DNA of 64,000 nt. Source: Microthyrium microscopicum. Its lineage: Eukaryota > Ascomycota > Dothideomycetes > Microthyriales > Microthyriaceae. The position numbers and the translations under genes were made by a program. The stretch is taken from assembly GCA_010405405.1 (NCBI GenBank), contig MU004244.1:65895-129894 (forward strand), given 5' to 3'. Positions 31,847-42,986 of the stretch are shown here, one piece after another (position 1 is the stretch's first letter; each line of letters begins with the position of its first letter). The notes beneath the pieces are model-generated. The model searched no databases, was not told where the DNA came from, and was given only the letters and a program-made list of their open reading frames with translations.

Positions 31847-32603
31847 AAAGTGAATAGGCAATGTATTACTACACTGTTGACATCACATATTGCTGTCCAG
31901 TCATTGATGATCACTACTCAAAGTCCTGGTCACAACTCATGCTAGCAACTACACATTGCGTGACAATATCAACATGTCCGATGTAGAGCCTTACTACTTG
32001 CAAGAAACGACTATATCGGACTAATATAACCAGGTTGCATAAACTGATTTCCAGGGAAGTAAACAAATGAAGTTGGGTTAAGATCTGTGGGGAGAATCTT
32101 CCCTTCCTCATTCGAAAAGCCCGCGAAAAGCTCCTTCCTCGATCTGAGTACCCGTAACGTGGCACACTAATCAAGATAAAGACACGAGAACCTTAATTCA
32201 ACTTCTAGTCAAGTTTATGTTTACTAGCAAGTTCATTGAATACATACATGGTTGGGTTAGCCGGAGCCTTGTACGTTACGTACATGTTATAGAGATATCT
32301 TCATGTCCCCAGAATTACATGAGACCCGATCCTCGTCAAAAGGTCCTTTCGCAATGCAAGTTGGGCCTCGAGAGGCTTCCAGGGTTCCTGAGAGACACGA
32401 ATGTTACCACGAGAGACTTCCAAGGTTACTTCCAAACACCATCATTCATAATATCAAATTTAAAGAATTAACGACCTATTCTAGTCATTACGGAGTGAAG
32501 ACTTTATCCTCTAGACCTCTGGGTGTCTCTATCCTCACGCCTACTGAGCGGAAATGGTATAACGCAAGATAAACGCCAGCAAAATGCAATGCGAACTCAG
32601 CTT
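31847..32603. other. Convergent intergenic stretch
   Basis: Lies between the 3' ends of TRM61 and the MFS gene. No gene seen. Confidence 0.55.
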
Positions 32604-34663
32604 TCAGACAGTCGTCTCCTTGTTCGCTGGTGTTGATGGCACACTTGTATCCGCCGCCATCTCCTTCTCTGCATCATGCGGCCCACTGCCAACATCACTC
32701 TCTGCATCACGCTCCACATCCGCGACCTTGTTCGAAGTACCCATCTCCGCCGGCGCACCAGATGCAGCACCCATTTCCGCATTCTTCTTCTCCTTAACAC
32801 TGCGCCATTCCATCCCCATAGCACCAAAGATTGAAAGACAAGCAACAATCGTGCTCACCAAGAACGGCCCGTGTGTCAGCGAGTAGTTATACGCCACTAG
32901 CACTTTTGGCAAAAGCGCAGCTGGTACGTGGTCTCGTAGGGCCGTCGCGCCTGTATTGACAACAGCCATGCCGTTGATTCCTGGCAGTACCGCAAGCTGT
33001 TTGAGGAACTTGTCGATGAAAGTGTTTTGGCCGACGGCGGTGAATACTGCGCCACCAAGCGTTTGGAAGAAGAAAATGATGGAGATTCCTGTTGGGACAT
33101 CTTTGTTGTCGAGACATGTCTGGACTGCGAGATTGGACTGTTGCATAGACATGCCGATTCCCATGCCCATGATTACTTGGTAGCCTATCCACATGCTATG
33201 GCCAGAATCGACTTTGAGGGTGGTCAAGAGACCGGAACCGATGGCCATGAAGACGGAGCCGAGGTAGAGGAATTGGGTATAGTACCCGACACGGTGGACG
33301 ATGGCGCCGGATCCAATGGAGGCGACAACGAGGGAGAGAATCATGGGAATTGTGTCGATGCCGGATTTGACAGGGGAGGTTCCTTTGATGGCTTGAAACC
33401 AGATTGGGATGTAGAGAACAGTGGTAAGGAAGCAGGATCCGACCATGAATTGGAAAATACCGCCAAAGGAGACACTGCGCTGGAACAGGATGCGGCCGGG
33501 CACGGTGGCGTTGGTGTTGCGGAGGAAGTATTCAACTGTGACCCATGCGATGAAAAGGATACCAAAGACGACGAAGAGGGCAATGACACGAGCATCGCCC
33601 CAAGGATACTTGGTGCCGCCCCACTGTAGGGCGAGGATGAGGCAGATTATGCTGGGCAGGAAGAATAGGTTGCCGAGTGGATCAAGACGGAAGAACATTT
33701 GGCGCAGTGTTTGTGGTTCTTTCTTCTCCGGCAAATGCAAGAACAAGACGAGGGCGAGGATGGTAAATGCTCCCAATGGCAGATTAATGTAAAAACACCA
33801 GCGCCATCCGGCCTTTCCTTGAGTGAATGCACCTCCAATCAATGGACCGGCGACGGAAGCGACTCCAAAGCAGGCGCCGAATAGTCCTTGAAGAAGCGGA
33901 CGTCTATGGAGTGGTACGGATTGCAGCATGATGGTGATGGCGCCGGTGAAAATACCTGCTGAGCCAAATCCGGCGATGGCGCGCCCGATGATGAACGAGG
34001 TCGAGTTTGGTGCTGCACCGCAGAGAGCGGAGCCAACTTCGAAGAGGAAGATGCCTGACAGGAATACCCATTTTGTTTGAAAATAGGTGTATACCCTTCC
34101 ATAGAGGAGAATGAAGGCGGATGCAGTAAGCATATAAGCAGAGCCATACCTAGTGACAATTAGACTTGTGTTCATGTGAAAATAAAGGATATAAAAAGGG
34201 ATCACCATACCAACCAATGTCATCTGTGGAATGGAACTCATCGGTAATTTTTGGAACCGCAACACCAATACTAAATTCTGGGTTAGAAAAATTCCACATC
34301 AAATCAAATGGTTCAACTTACATTGTACGATCAAGCGCTATTAAGAATATACTGATATAAAGTGAAGCCAAGATGACTGCGAGTTTACCCTGTGAGGAAT
34401 ACATGGTTAGCGTTCTGTAAACCGTAGCCGACGCATGTTGTGCATGAACTGGGGCGTAAATCGAACGACGGCTGCTGGCCTAATCTCGATCGTGGAACTT
34501 AAACACTTACGCCTGTAGGATACTGATGGGTCTCTTGTCTAGCAAATGCGCGCTTACTGAGAGATGCCGCAACACTGGTAACTTTGGAAAGCTTCGAGCC
34601 TTGAGCCTCGTTGGAAGTGGTTTTGAGATCCGTGTGGTCGGCCATACTCTGTTTGTTTTCCAT
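32604..34663 (-). CDS. MFS exporter, DHA2 (14-helix) drug/toxin efflux type
   Basis: Four exons, complement of 34511..34663, 34322..34389, 34211..34270 and 32604..34149, give 608 aa. Splicing creates the DHA2 signature [14 protein letters not shown] at the end of helix 1. Motif C of antiporters is present as [14 protein letters not shown], followed by [13 protein letters not shown]. About 14 hydrophobic helices are predicted, and the C-terminus is an Ala/Glu-rich cytosolic tail. The family exports drugs and secondary metabolites in exchange for protons. It is divergent from a Zn2Cys6 factor gene 1.27 kb away, suggesting regulation by that factor. A second ATG at 34645 is possible. Confidence 0.93.
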
Positions 34664-34849
34664 GACAGGGGGGCTTGATGGGTAGGGCCAGTGTAAACAA
34701 ACTTTATACAAGAGCAATGAGAGTTGTTTATGATTTTGTTTCAACCTTAGGGATGGGTAAAAGTGCGGATGAAGTATGTTAAATAATTGAAATCGAATGC
34801 AGCCAGTTTCCAATCGAACGTGGAGAGTTGCTCGCTTCTTTAAATCTGT

Positions 34850-34857
34850 CGGCGCCG
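34850..34857. promoter_or_regulatory. CGGCGCCG palindrome (putative Zn2Cys6 site) near MFS gene
   Basis: An inverted CGG/CCG pair with a 2-bp spacer, 187 bp upstream of the MFS start codon. Zn2Cys6 dimers bind CGG half-sites; assignment to the adjacent factor is inference. Confidence 0.45.
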
Positions 34858-35854
34858 AAGCTGTAGATCTTTACACTGCATTAGGACTTCCAGCATTTTT
34901 TGTGCATCTAGGCCTCTTCTAATCCAACTCGCTGTCGGGGTTATCGGACTCTTTTTTATCACCCGTTCCCGGACTTCACTGACTTGCGCAGCCATGGACT
35001 ATCGTGTCGTATTGGTTCTTATTCCATTTTCGGACATGAATTCCTGTGGTTGCAAATCGTGAAACGATTGAGAGCCACTAGATCGTATTCCCAGCTTGTA
35101 TCGCGAGTTTTGCGACATATTTGTCTCAATGAATCAGTGCCAGCCGAAACTGGCATGTACAACAGTACATACGGACAGTTTATTCCTCCGTATGCAGTCG
35201 TTCGTATCTTGGTGTGTAGGCAGCCATCTTAACAATTCTCTGCATCACTTATCCATCACCTTGCTTCGGCCACTTGTATTTTGTGATTCTGAGCGTCGGG
35301 CTTCTCTAACTCCCGAATTCATTCTCAACCTACAAACAAAATACGTGATACACCATCAGTCTACCATAAACTGATGCGCATCATAGCCTCTGCTGTGATG
35401 AGATAAACACCTATACCCTAGCACAATGCGCGATGGTCTGTCTGACTATTCTGATAGAGTAAAATTGTTGATAACAACTTGAAGCTGTGATGGCCGGCAT
35501 TTGCCATTTATGGTTCTTCAAATGTTGGAGGGAATACACGTGCACAACAGGACAGCAAGGATTAAATGCGCTTCGGCCTTCCGGGATCAAGCTAGCGGGT
35601 ACCTGCAAGTACCACTTGGTGTTCTTGCCGTTTTCGCGGGCCGTGATTCATTCAAGCCCCCAACCAGCTACATCCAGTCAATGATGCTGCAGCCTGCACA
35701 TCAACAACTTGATCCCCAATTTCAACCTCCTGAATCTGATTGAAGAGACAAAGCGTTAGGCAGACGTTATCTGATCACTCCCATTTCCACACTCTGTGCA
35801 ATCTCAAGCCTTAATAAGCCACCTAGGCATCATCGATAATTTGACAGGTCACTG

Positions 35855-35862
35855 CGGCGCCG
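35855..35862. promoter_or_regulatory. CGGCGCCG palindrome (putative Zn2Cys6 site) near regulator gene
   Basis: Identical to the site at 34850, here 70 bp upstream of the factor's start codon, so it may serve autoregulation. Not proven. Confidence 0.45.
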
Positions 35863-35931
35863 AGCCTTAATGTCTGTTGTTTTCTCCTTGATTCCAGTCA
35901 ACCCCTTGAACTCGCCTTCCAACTCCCCTCT

Positions 35932-38389
35932 ATGGACTCGTCAAAAGACGACGATTCAACTGGACTGAGTTCCAAGTACTCTTGCATCATATGTCACAAG
36001 CGCAAAGTCAAGTGCGATCGAGCACATCCATGCTCGAATTGCGTTAAAAACGAGGCAACTTGCGAATATGTCGCTCCTCCAGCACCGCGGAGGAAGAGGA
36101 AGAAGACCGACGATGAAGCTCTGAAGGAAAAAGTCGAGAAATACGAAGAGCAGTTGAGAGCACTGGGAGTCAAAGTGGACGAATCCGAAAGTCATTTGAT
36201 GGCAAGATCACGAACTTCATCGGAGCAGGTCGAAGCCAAGCGGAGAAGAACCAATTCAGCAGACAATTTCTCACCAAAAGTCCATCAGCCCGAGGAGCGC
36301 AAAGGCTCGGTGTGTCCAAAGCCTGAATCTGAAGGCTCGCTACTGCTGGATGCCGGCAAGTCTCGTTATGTAGAGAACAATCTTTGGATGTCAATATCAG
36401 ATGAGCTGCCAAATTCTCGACCTCTTATCCTTCAGGATCAACAAGAAAACTCAACCGATGAAGACCAAGAAGGAACAGAATTCGACCCAGGCTCCATCAT
36501 TTTTGGAACTCGGATTGCAGGGGATGTGGCATCATACTACCCTCGACCAACAGATGCCATGGCATTCTGGAAAGGTTTCAAAGAAAATGTTGACCCTATA
36601 ACGAAAATTGTCCACATTCCTACGGTACAGAAGCTTATCGAGCTGAGCTGCCAAAATGTTCATTGCATATCTCGCACAAACCTTACACTACTTTTCGCCA
36701 TCCATCTGATTGCTATAGAATCCATGTCCGACGAAGAAGTCAAAGATATAACTGGCGAGAACAAATCGATAGTATTCAAGCGGCTACTCTACGCTACCCA
36801 GCAATGCTTCATCAAAGGTGGCTTATTGAGAACATCAGATCTCACTATGCTCACGGCTTTCATTCTTTATATCCTTGGTATAAGATGTAGTACAGACACT
36901 CAAACCATTGCTTCGCTAATGGCCCTTGCCATAAGAGTCGCCCAAAGAATCGGCCTTCATCGAGATATTACTGACCATTTAAGGCCTTACGATATTGAAA
37001 TGAGACGAAGAGTATGGAAACAACTTCTCCTCCAAGACTGGATAATATCAGAATTAGCCGGTATCACCCCATTCCACGAAATGTATCCCCAATGGTGGCA
37101 CACCCCCAACCCTCGCAATCTCAATGACGCAGACTTTGATGTCAACACCACAATGGAAAACCTTCCCGCCTCCAAAATCGAGCCAACGGAAATGTTTATT
37201 TGCCAAATGCGTTACAACTTTGGCACCCTATTCGTCGATGGTGTAGAACAAGCCCGCCGCCGCTACAACGTCTCTGTTGGTGACGCTTTCAATTTCAGCG
37301 GCGGCTCCATAGCCGAACGCGACGCCCGCATCGACCGTCTCGAACAACATCTTCAAGATGCCTATCTGCGCTATGTCAACCCCATTGATCCGGTGCACCA
37401 CATGGTTGCTATCGTTGCGCGCGCGGCCATTGCAAACATTCGTATCCGCTCACACCACCCACGGCAATACGCCGACTTTGGCGCTTCCCTGCAGAGAGAA
37501 GAACATGATCGTCTCTTCAATTGGTCTCTCCAAGCCCTCCAATACGACAACCTCATCTACACTACCACGTCGCTCCGGCGCTTTCGCTGGCATTCGCGCC
37601 AGCTGTTCCAATATCATCCCCTTATATACCTCTTAACAAGTGTACGCTACCATCGATTGCCTACAAGCTTGAGCGTACAGGATGACATGTGGATAACCAT
37701 CCAAACACTCATCACGAATCGGCCAGAAATGATCGAGCGCAAACAAGTCCTTCACACTGCCATCGGCATGCTCGCCCTCCGCGCTTGGGAAGTTTTCGAA
37801 CACGATCGCAAGTCCGCACGGCAACCGTATACTACGCCGCCGTTTATTGCGCTACTTAAACCCATGGCTGGTGGTGCTGTGACTGGTAGTGTGCCTCCAA
37901 AGAAAGTACCGTATAAACCATTTCAGCAACAACGACAAACGCAAGCACCTACGAGTCGCCCTTCTGTATCGTATGCGCCTGATCCACAGGAACAGCAACA
38001 ACAGTCCCAATCCTTCACATCACCTGAATCCCACGTCTCCACTCCCTGGAGTTGGCATTCCAACGACCTTTACAACAATACGACTAGTGCGATGCCGCAG
38101 GACGTGCCATCGGGTGATTTATGGTCTGGCTGGGATCAGATATTGGTTAATGCGGAGATGCCGATCAATACAAGGTAAGAACAGTCTCTCAGCGCGCTGA
38201 GCTTTGTATCTGGAAATTGCGTCCATGCTAACAATTTCTAGTCAGGGGCTAAATACAAACGAATATGGGCTACTAGGAGGAATATTCTCGCCGCTCAATC
38301 GCGTTTGGGGCCAACAAAGTTTTGATGGTAGCGGACAGGCGACTCAAGGAGCGTCGTCTGGGGCGGCAGATATGGGATATGGGAAGTAG
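35932..38389 (+). CDS. Zn2Cys6 transcription factor with fungal-specific middle domain
   Basis: Two exons (35932..38174, 38242..38389) give 796 aa. Cys18, 21, 28, 34, 37 and 44 follow the C-x2-C-x6-C-x5-C-x2-C-x6-C spacing of Zn2Cys6 DNA-binding domains. A basic linker (APRRKRKKTDDE) and a coiled coil (residues about 60-80) come next. The middle region contains the fungal_trans core, with RVAQRIGLHRDI and MRRRVWKQLLLQDWIISE. The C-terminus is Gln/Ser/Pro-rich, typical of activation regions. The 67-bp last intron is supported by a GCTAAC branch and TAG acceptor; unspliced, the protein would end 50 residues earlier. It likely controls the divergent MFS gene. Confidence 0.92.
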
Positions 38390-38817
38390 AGACATGCTAG
38401 TCGATGGAAGCGAGCCGTTTACACAGTGGATGAATGTGCGATATGGTGCCGGTATCGCGAATCAGTATAGCGTATAATACCTTCTAGCTAACAATAAGCT
38501 AGAGCAATACAACACCACTCCGATACCCAACGAGTATTCCACAGTGATATTATTTGACTCTCCAGAGCCGATGTAACCGAGAAGAGCATCCATTTGGGAT
38601 CGCACTCGGATGTCACTGGCACCACTACGGTAACGGGCAGGCATGTACTCTGTTAAAAAGCAATTATAAACTATAGTAAACCGTTAACATACAATTCCAA
38701 TACCCCATAATCCAGCAAAGTTCCATTAGAACTGTTGCAGCATCCCATAAAGTAACGATGCTTATCTGCCTTTGGTCCTTGTACCCCAAATTCCTTGCTT
38801 GTCATGACTCCTGTGGA
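38390..38817. other. Convergent intergenic stretch
   Basis: Between the 3' ends of the regulator and the secreted protein. No gene seen. Bases 38597-38612 resemble the CCATCGAGTGCGATGG palindrome weakly. Confidence 0.5.
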
Positions 38818-40181
38818 TCATGGGACGTAGTGCAAATAGCTAAATTTCTTCTTGTTCAATCCTTCAATCTCAGGGACATTGCCTAGTTCTCTGGCAAATG
38901 TGCCGAAGAATAGACCTGCTCTCTCTTTGAATTTGACTGTTTCTTCTTCGAGGGCCTTGGTGACATGGTCTACGCTTTTATCTCTGTTGTCGAATTAGTA
39001 TATAATTCTTAGTCGGAACTTCAGTGTGCTGATATGATTTGCCAGAGGCGGTGGTGACCAAGGAAGTAGTATACGAAGAAAGCAGTTGAGGGGGAAGCAA
39101 AGGATCTACGAGACGGATAACTTACAAAGCTTCTTGCATTGGCTTTATGTTTTCTTGAGACAGTTTCGGTCCCTTCTTCTTCTCACGAAGATAAACTGTA
39201 GGCTTTTCGACACTTTGGAAGCGGACTTCGAATGCATCATCTCCAAAGATTAGCGGCTTGTCTGGCATATGTCCAGTCACGATTGACCACCAATATTTTC
39301 CGCCCATTTTCTCTCCGACTCCCTGCATCATTGCCTCGAACTTTTTGCCATCGGGGTCATTGGGGATGGGGAAGTAGGTGTGTGGGACCCAGTCTTGACG
39401 CTTGGAGTTTTTGTGAGGTGTGTTTGAGTTTTCGAGTTCAGATTCTTCAACGGTGGGCCACTTCTGTTTGGCGATGGCTGCTAGCTCGGGATACTTGGAA
39501 ATGACTTCTGCGAGTTGTTCAAGCATCGCCTGGTACTTGGGCCCGTTTGGGTCGTCGGCGATGAACTTGGTAATTGCATTGTCCACGCTGTCAAGATCAT
39601 TGTCCGTCTTGATCAAGAAAAGGATTGAGGGTGGAAAAAGGATACCGCTTAAGACCTTCGCAGCAGTTTCAAGTGCGGATGACCCTCCAGGCCCCTCGAC
39701 TAGTTCAGAAGGCTTCTTGGGCTTCCTGGTCGGTTCAGGCTTTGGTGTGGACTCGGCCGTTGACGGTGACATTGGCGCAGGCTTTTTTCCCTTGTCGGCG
39801 CTTGGTTCAGATCGGGCCTTCAAGTTCTTCCCATCATGGTCGTTGGAGATGATGCTGGCAGCTGGGGCCCACTGTTGGAGTTTGTAATTTGCTTGTGCGG
39901 CGAGAGGTCCATAGTGAGTGGGTGCTGGGTTTGAAGGCTTGTCAACCGTGGGCCAATTTGTAGGCATTACAGGCAGAGAGATCAAGTTTTGGGCGTCTAT
40001 GGGTGTGAGATCGCGAACATGAGCCTGGTGAGGAAGAGAGTGGACTGATAGAGCCAGGCCGGCCACGATAATTACCTGAGGTGGTTAGCATAAGTTTGAG
40101 TTGTACAGTGACTGATTAGTTATGAAGATACGAGACGGGGCTGAGGGAAAATAAAGGGATTCTTACAGAGAGAGAAGTCAT
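38818..40181 (-). CDS. Secreted protein of unknown function, 376 aa
   Basis: Three exons, complement of 40167..40181, 39126..40075 and 38818..38983. The first has 15 nt and the last 54 codons plus stop. Splicing builds the signal peptide MTSLSVIIVAGLALSVHS, absent if only the long frame is read. The middle is Pro/Lys/Ser-rich (KPEPTRKPKKPSELVEG). A loosely repeated module follows: DDPNGPKYQAMLEQ at one site, NDPDGKKFEAMMQG further on, with KWPTVEESE and NWPTVDKPS as another echo. The C-terminal exon adds a helix (VTKALEEETVKFKERAGLFF). I do not recognise the family; it may be a lineage-specific effector or wall protein. Confidence 0.8.
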
Positions 40182-40907
40182 CTTTGTGGTATTTGGGAGA
40201 GAAGGTTGACAATCCTAGAAATGGAAGAATACGATGGCTTTTATATCCTTCGATGAGTGTGGTTGATGGACCTGTATTTGTGCCTTCGAAGACGTTAGAT
40301 TCTACCAAAGTCGTCGTGTACTCCGGTTAGCTTTTAGACAGAGTATTGGTTTATCGAATAATGTACCAGAGTTTTACATTTGAGACCCAGAACACTGAAC
40401 AAAGGCCCTGAGCTGGATTAACAAGCTCTATACAAAACTTCGCAGCGCTCAGCTAACTGGAGAGATTTTGGGATAACTTACCGTCTTCAGCAATAACTCA
40501 ACAGTAACGAGAGACTTTGGAATCCTTGAAATATGGCAGTTCACACGATCCTCGACACTTGCGATAAAATAGGCATATCCAAAATCTATGAGAATTCGGC
40601 CCTTGTAACCAGTTACTGACGCACTAGCTGAACCTAACCAAAAAAAATACTCCCATATCTGAACTTTGTGGATGGCTTGCAGAATTAGAACCAAGGGTAG
40701 TGTGAGTTCACCACCAGAGGGGAGATTTGGAAAAGAATCGGTCGACGCCGGTTTTCTTTTGGTAACAATGTCAAATTCTTTGAACCGGCAGAATAACAAG
40801 ACTACCAAAAAATTGAAACAGTCTAAACCAACGGAACACTAATCCCTGCGCAACCTTCCGGCAATCAAAACTTATTCCCCGGAGGCACCATGGCATGTCA
40901 AGTATAC
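40182..40907. other. Intergenic stretch
   Basis: Upstream of the secreted protein gene and downstream of the membrane protein gene. A minus-strand frame at 40449-40808 has no recognisable feature. Confidence 0.5.
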
Positions 40908-42601
40908 TCAAATATCTGCATCAGCAGCCGCATCCCGATCACCCTTAGTTATGGGAAGCAATAAGTCATCATCTCCCCCTTGATCTTCCGTATACCGCAA
41001 AATGCCATCCCCAACAACATTCACAGCACCAATAACAACACTGCTGACTGTCCGACCAAGCATGTCACTGCCATTTCGCAATGCCTCAGTCCCATCTCGT
41101 AACTCATCTTTAAAGTTACGCCGTGGCGTTGGCGAGACCGGAGACACTGGTTTACATTGGCCCTCCAGATCCCATTCTTCCGTACGCTGAAAGCCTGAGC
41201 TGTGTCTGACAGAAGCGTCCGCAGCAGGAGTGTGAAAGGTAGAAGTGTTCGCAGCAGGAGTGTTCAAAGCAGAAGTCATGGCAGCAGGAGTGGCACCAAA
41301 GAAGCTATCCTGTGCGCTGGATGTGGGAACGTTCCGACGGACAAGCGAGTTCGCAGCATTCGTGTCGATAACCAAACGCGTGCCCGGAGACGATGATTTT
41401 GAATATCCGGATGCTAGGCCACGTTCTGGTGTGCTTCGTGCTGATGAGGATGTGCTGTTGGGTGTAGAGAAAGAACCGTCACTATGGACATGATTGACCG
41501 GTGGTAAGCGGCGATACTCGGCATTGTGTTGGGATTTGGATTGAGATTTGTTGCTGGTAACTACCCAATATATTGCACAGACCAAGAGGAAGCCAATGGC
41601 TAAGAGTATGCCGACGGTTATGCCGGCGCTTTGCAAGGCTGGTGAAACCTCGGGCTTGGAGTAGGAGGATTCTGGCTTGTGGGCCTGGCGGAACAGAGAT
41701 CCGGAATCGAGAATATGTGATGTCGACTTGGCTAGTGTTGAGCTTCCAGTCGGATGGTTGTCTAAGAAAATGTCAGTATTTTCCTCATCACAATTGTATT
41801 ATGGGACTTACGTCTAAAGTGCTTGAAGGGCCTGGGATTGTTGACGGAGCTGGTCTGCCGGGCATCGGCCATAGCAGAAGCTGTGGGAAACTTCACAGTC
41901 TCTGTAGTGGGAGCGGTTTTAGTCTTGCCGACAGCCTCACGCATTTTGATGGTATGGATTGTCGTAATTTCCGTCGCCGTGAAAGCAACAGGCTGCTGAG
42001 CGCCAACAGTCGTCGCAACTGGGATTTGACTTGGTGGGTTTGGAGAAGATTCTTGCCGCACGTTCAGCGTCTTGTGAAAAGGTTGAACGTAAGATGGCGC
42101 CCTATTTGTTTTTGTGCGTAGCTTTGGTGCCTGAAACTTTGATGCTCCCGACGATGCTGCCGATTTCGATGCCTCCAACCTTGCAAGCTCCTGAGAAGCA
42201 GAGTTTCCGGCCTCAGTTCCATCATAGCATACATTCCGTTGGTTTGCAGCAGAAATTCGCGAGGCTAGAGCAGAAACTTCGTTTGAAACATCGATAATCA
42301 TGGGTACCTTGAAAGATGGTGTAGCCTTTACTTGCAGAGAGGAGATTGTTGATGCTTCTGTGGGTTGATCTGCTTCTGGAAAGCACGCCGACGAGCTTCC
42401 GGCCTCGTTTATTTCAAACCATACACTCGATTGGCTAGCAGCAGAGATTCTTGACGTTACAGAAGCAGCCATCTTCAATAGATCGTAATATCTTCCTTCC
42501 CGCTGAGTTGGCATAATATTTCTCTGTCCCACAGATGAGGTTGTCGTAGTCGATTGGTCCACCTCTGGCAAAGACGCTGATGAGATTCCAGCTGGGGCCA
42601 T
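40908..42601 (-). CDS. Single-pass membrane protein with Ser/Thr-rich ectodomain
   Basis: Two exons, complement(41812..42601) and complement(40908..41761), with a 50-bp intron. From the first ATG (42601) the product is 547 aa. Immediately upstream in frame, without an ATG, lies LTFALILVI, which would complete a signal peptide; a TGACAG acceptor-like site further up suggests an undetected short first exon. The ectodomain is Ser/Thr/Ala-rich with a duplicated segment (ASLPEVDQS and ACFPEADQP). One membrane helix, ITVGILLAIGFLLVCAIYWVV, precedes a cytosolic tail with three TPAA-type repeats. The layout resembles cell-wall stress sensors or mucin-like proteins, without a recognisable WSC domain. 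Confidence 0.78.
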
Positions 42602-42986
42602 GATGACCAGAATCAGAGCAAATGTCAAACGACGGCGCTCGATGTCGTGTAGCTGTCAGCGTGAGAATCTAATGCGCAAAATTCCAGCCGTGTGTGAGAG
42701 AGAATAATATTGGGAACTAAGAGCATAGGGCTGGATAATGCCAAACGAGCAGCAAAACGTCAGAAGTGCCCTTAAATGAAAAGATAGCGATGGAGTTATG
42801 ATAGAAAGTCACTAGGATGATTTATTGTAACAAGACATCATGTTGACGTGTAATGTGATGCATGATAACATGGAAGGAGACTTGAGTGATGATACTGCTC
42901 TTACTCTAAGATATAACTTCTGCTTCGTCTCCTTCTTCTCCATCTTTCTCCCTCATCTTCCTCCTCCGTCGCTTCTCCGGTGGCAA
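42602..42986. other. Intergenic stretch
   Basis: Upstream of the membrane protein gene and 3' of the ABC transporter gene. It may hide a first exon coding the start of the signal peptide. Confidence 0.45.

Larger units (their letters stand above)
34664..35931. other. Divergent promoter region, MFS exporter / Zn2Cys6 factor
   Basis: 1.27 kb with no convincing gene; small plus-strand frames at 35487-35743 have no features. Contains two identical CGGCGCCG palindromes, listed separately. Confidence 0.65.

Noticed and set aside
33027-33629. 200-codon plus-strand frame inside the MFS gene
   Set aside because: Asp/Glu/Gly-rich composition is the reverse complement of membrane-helix codons in the exporter.
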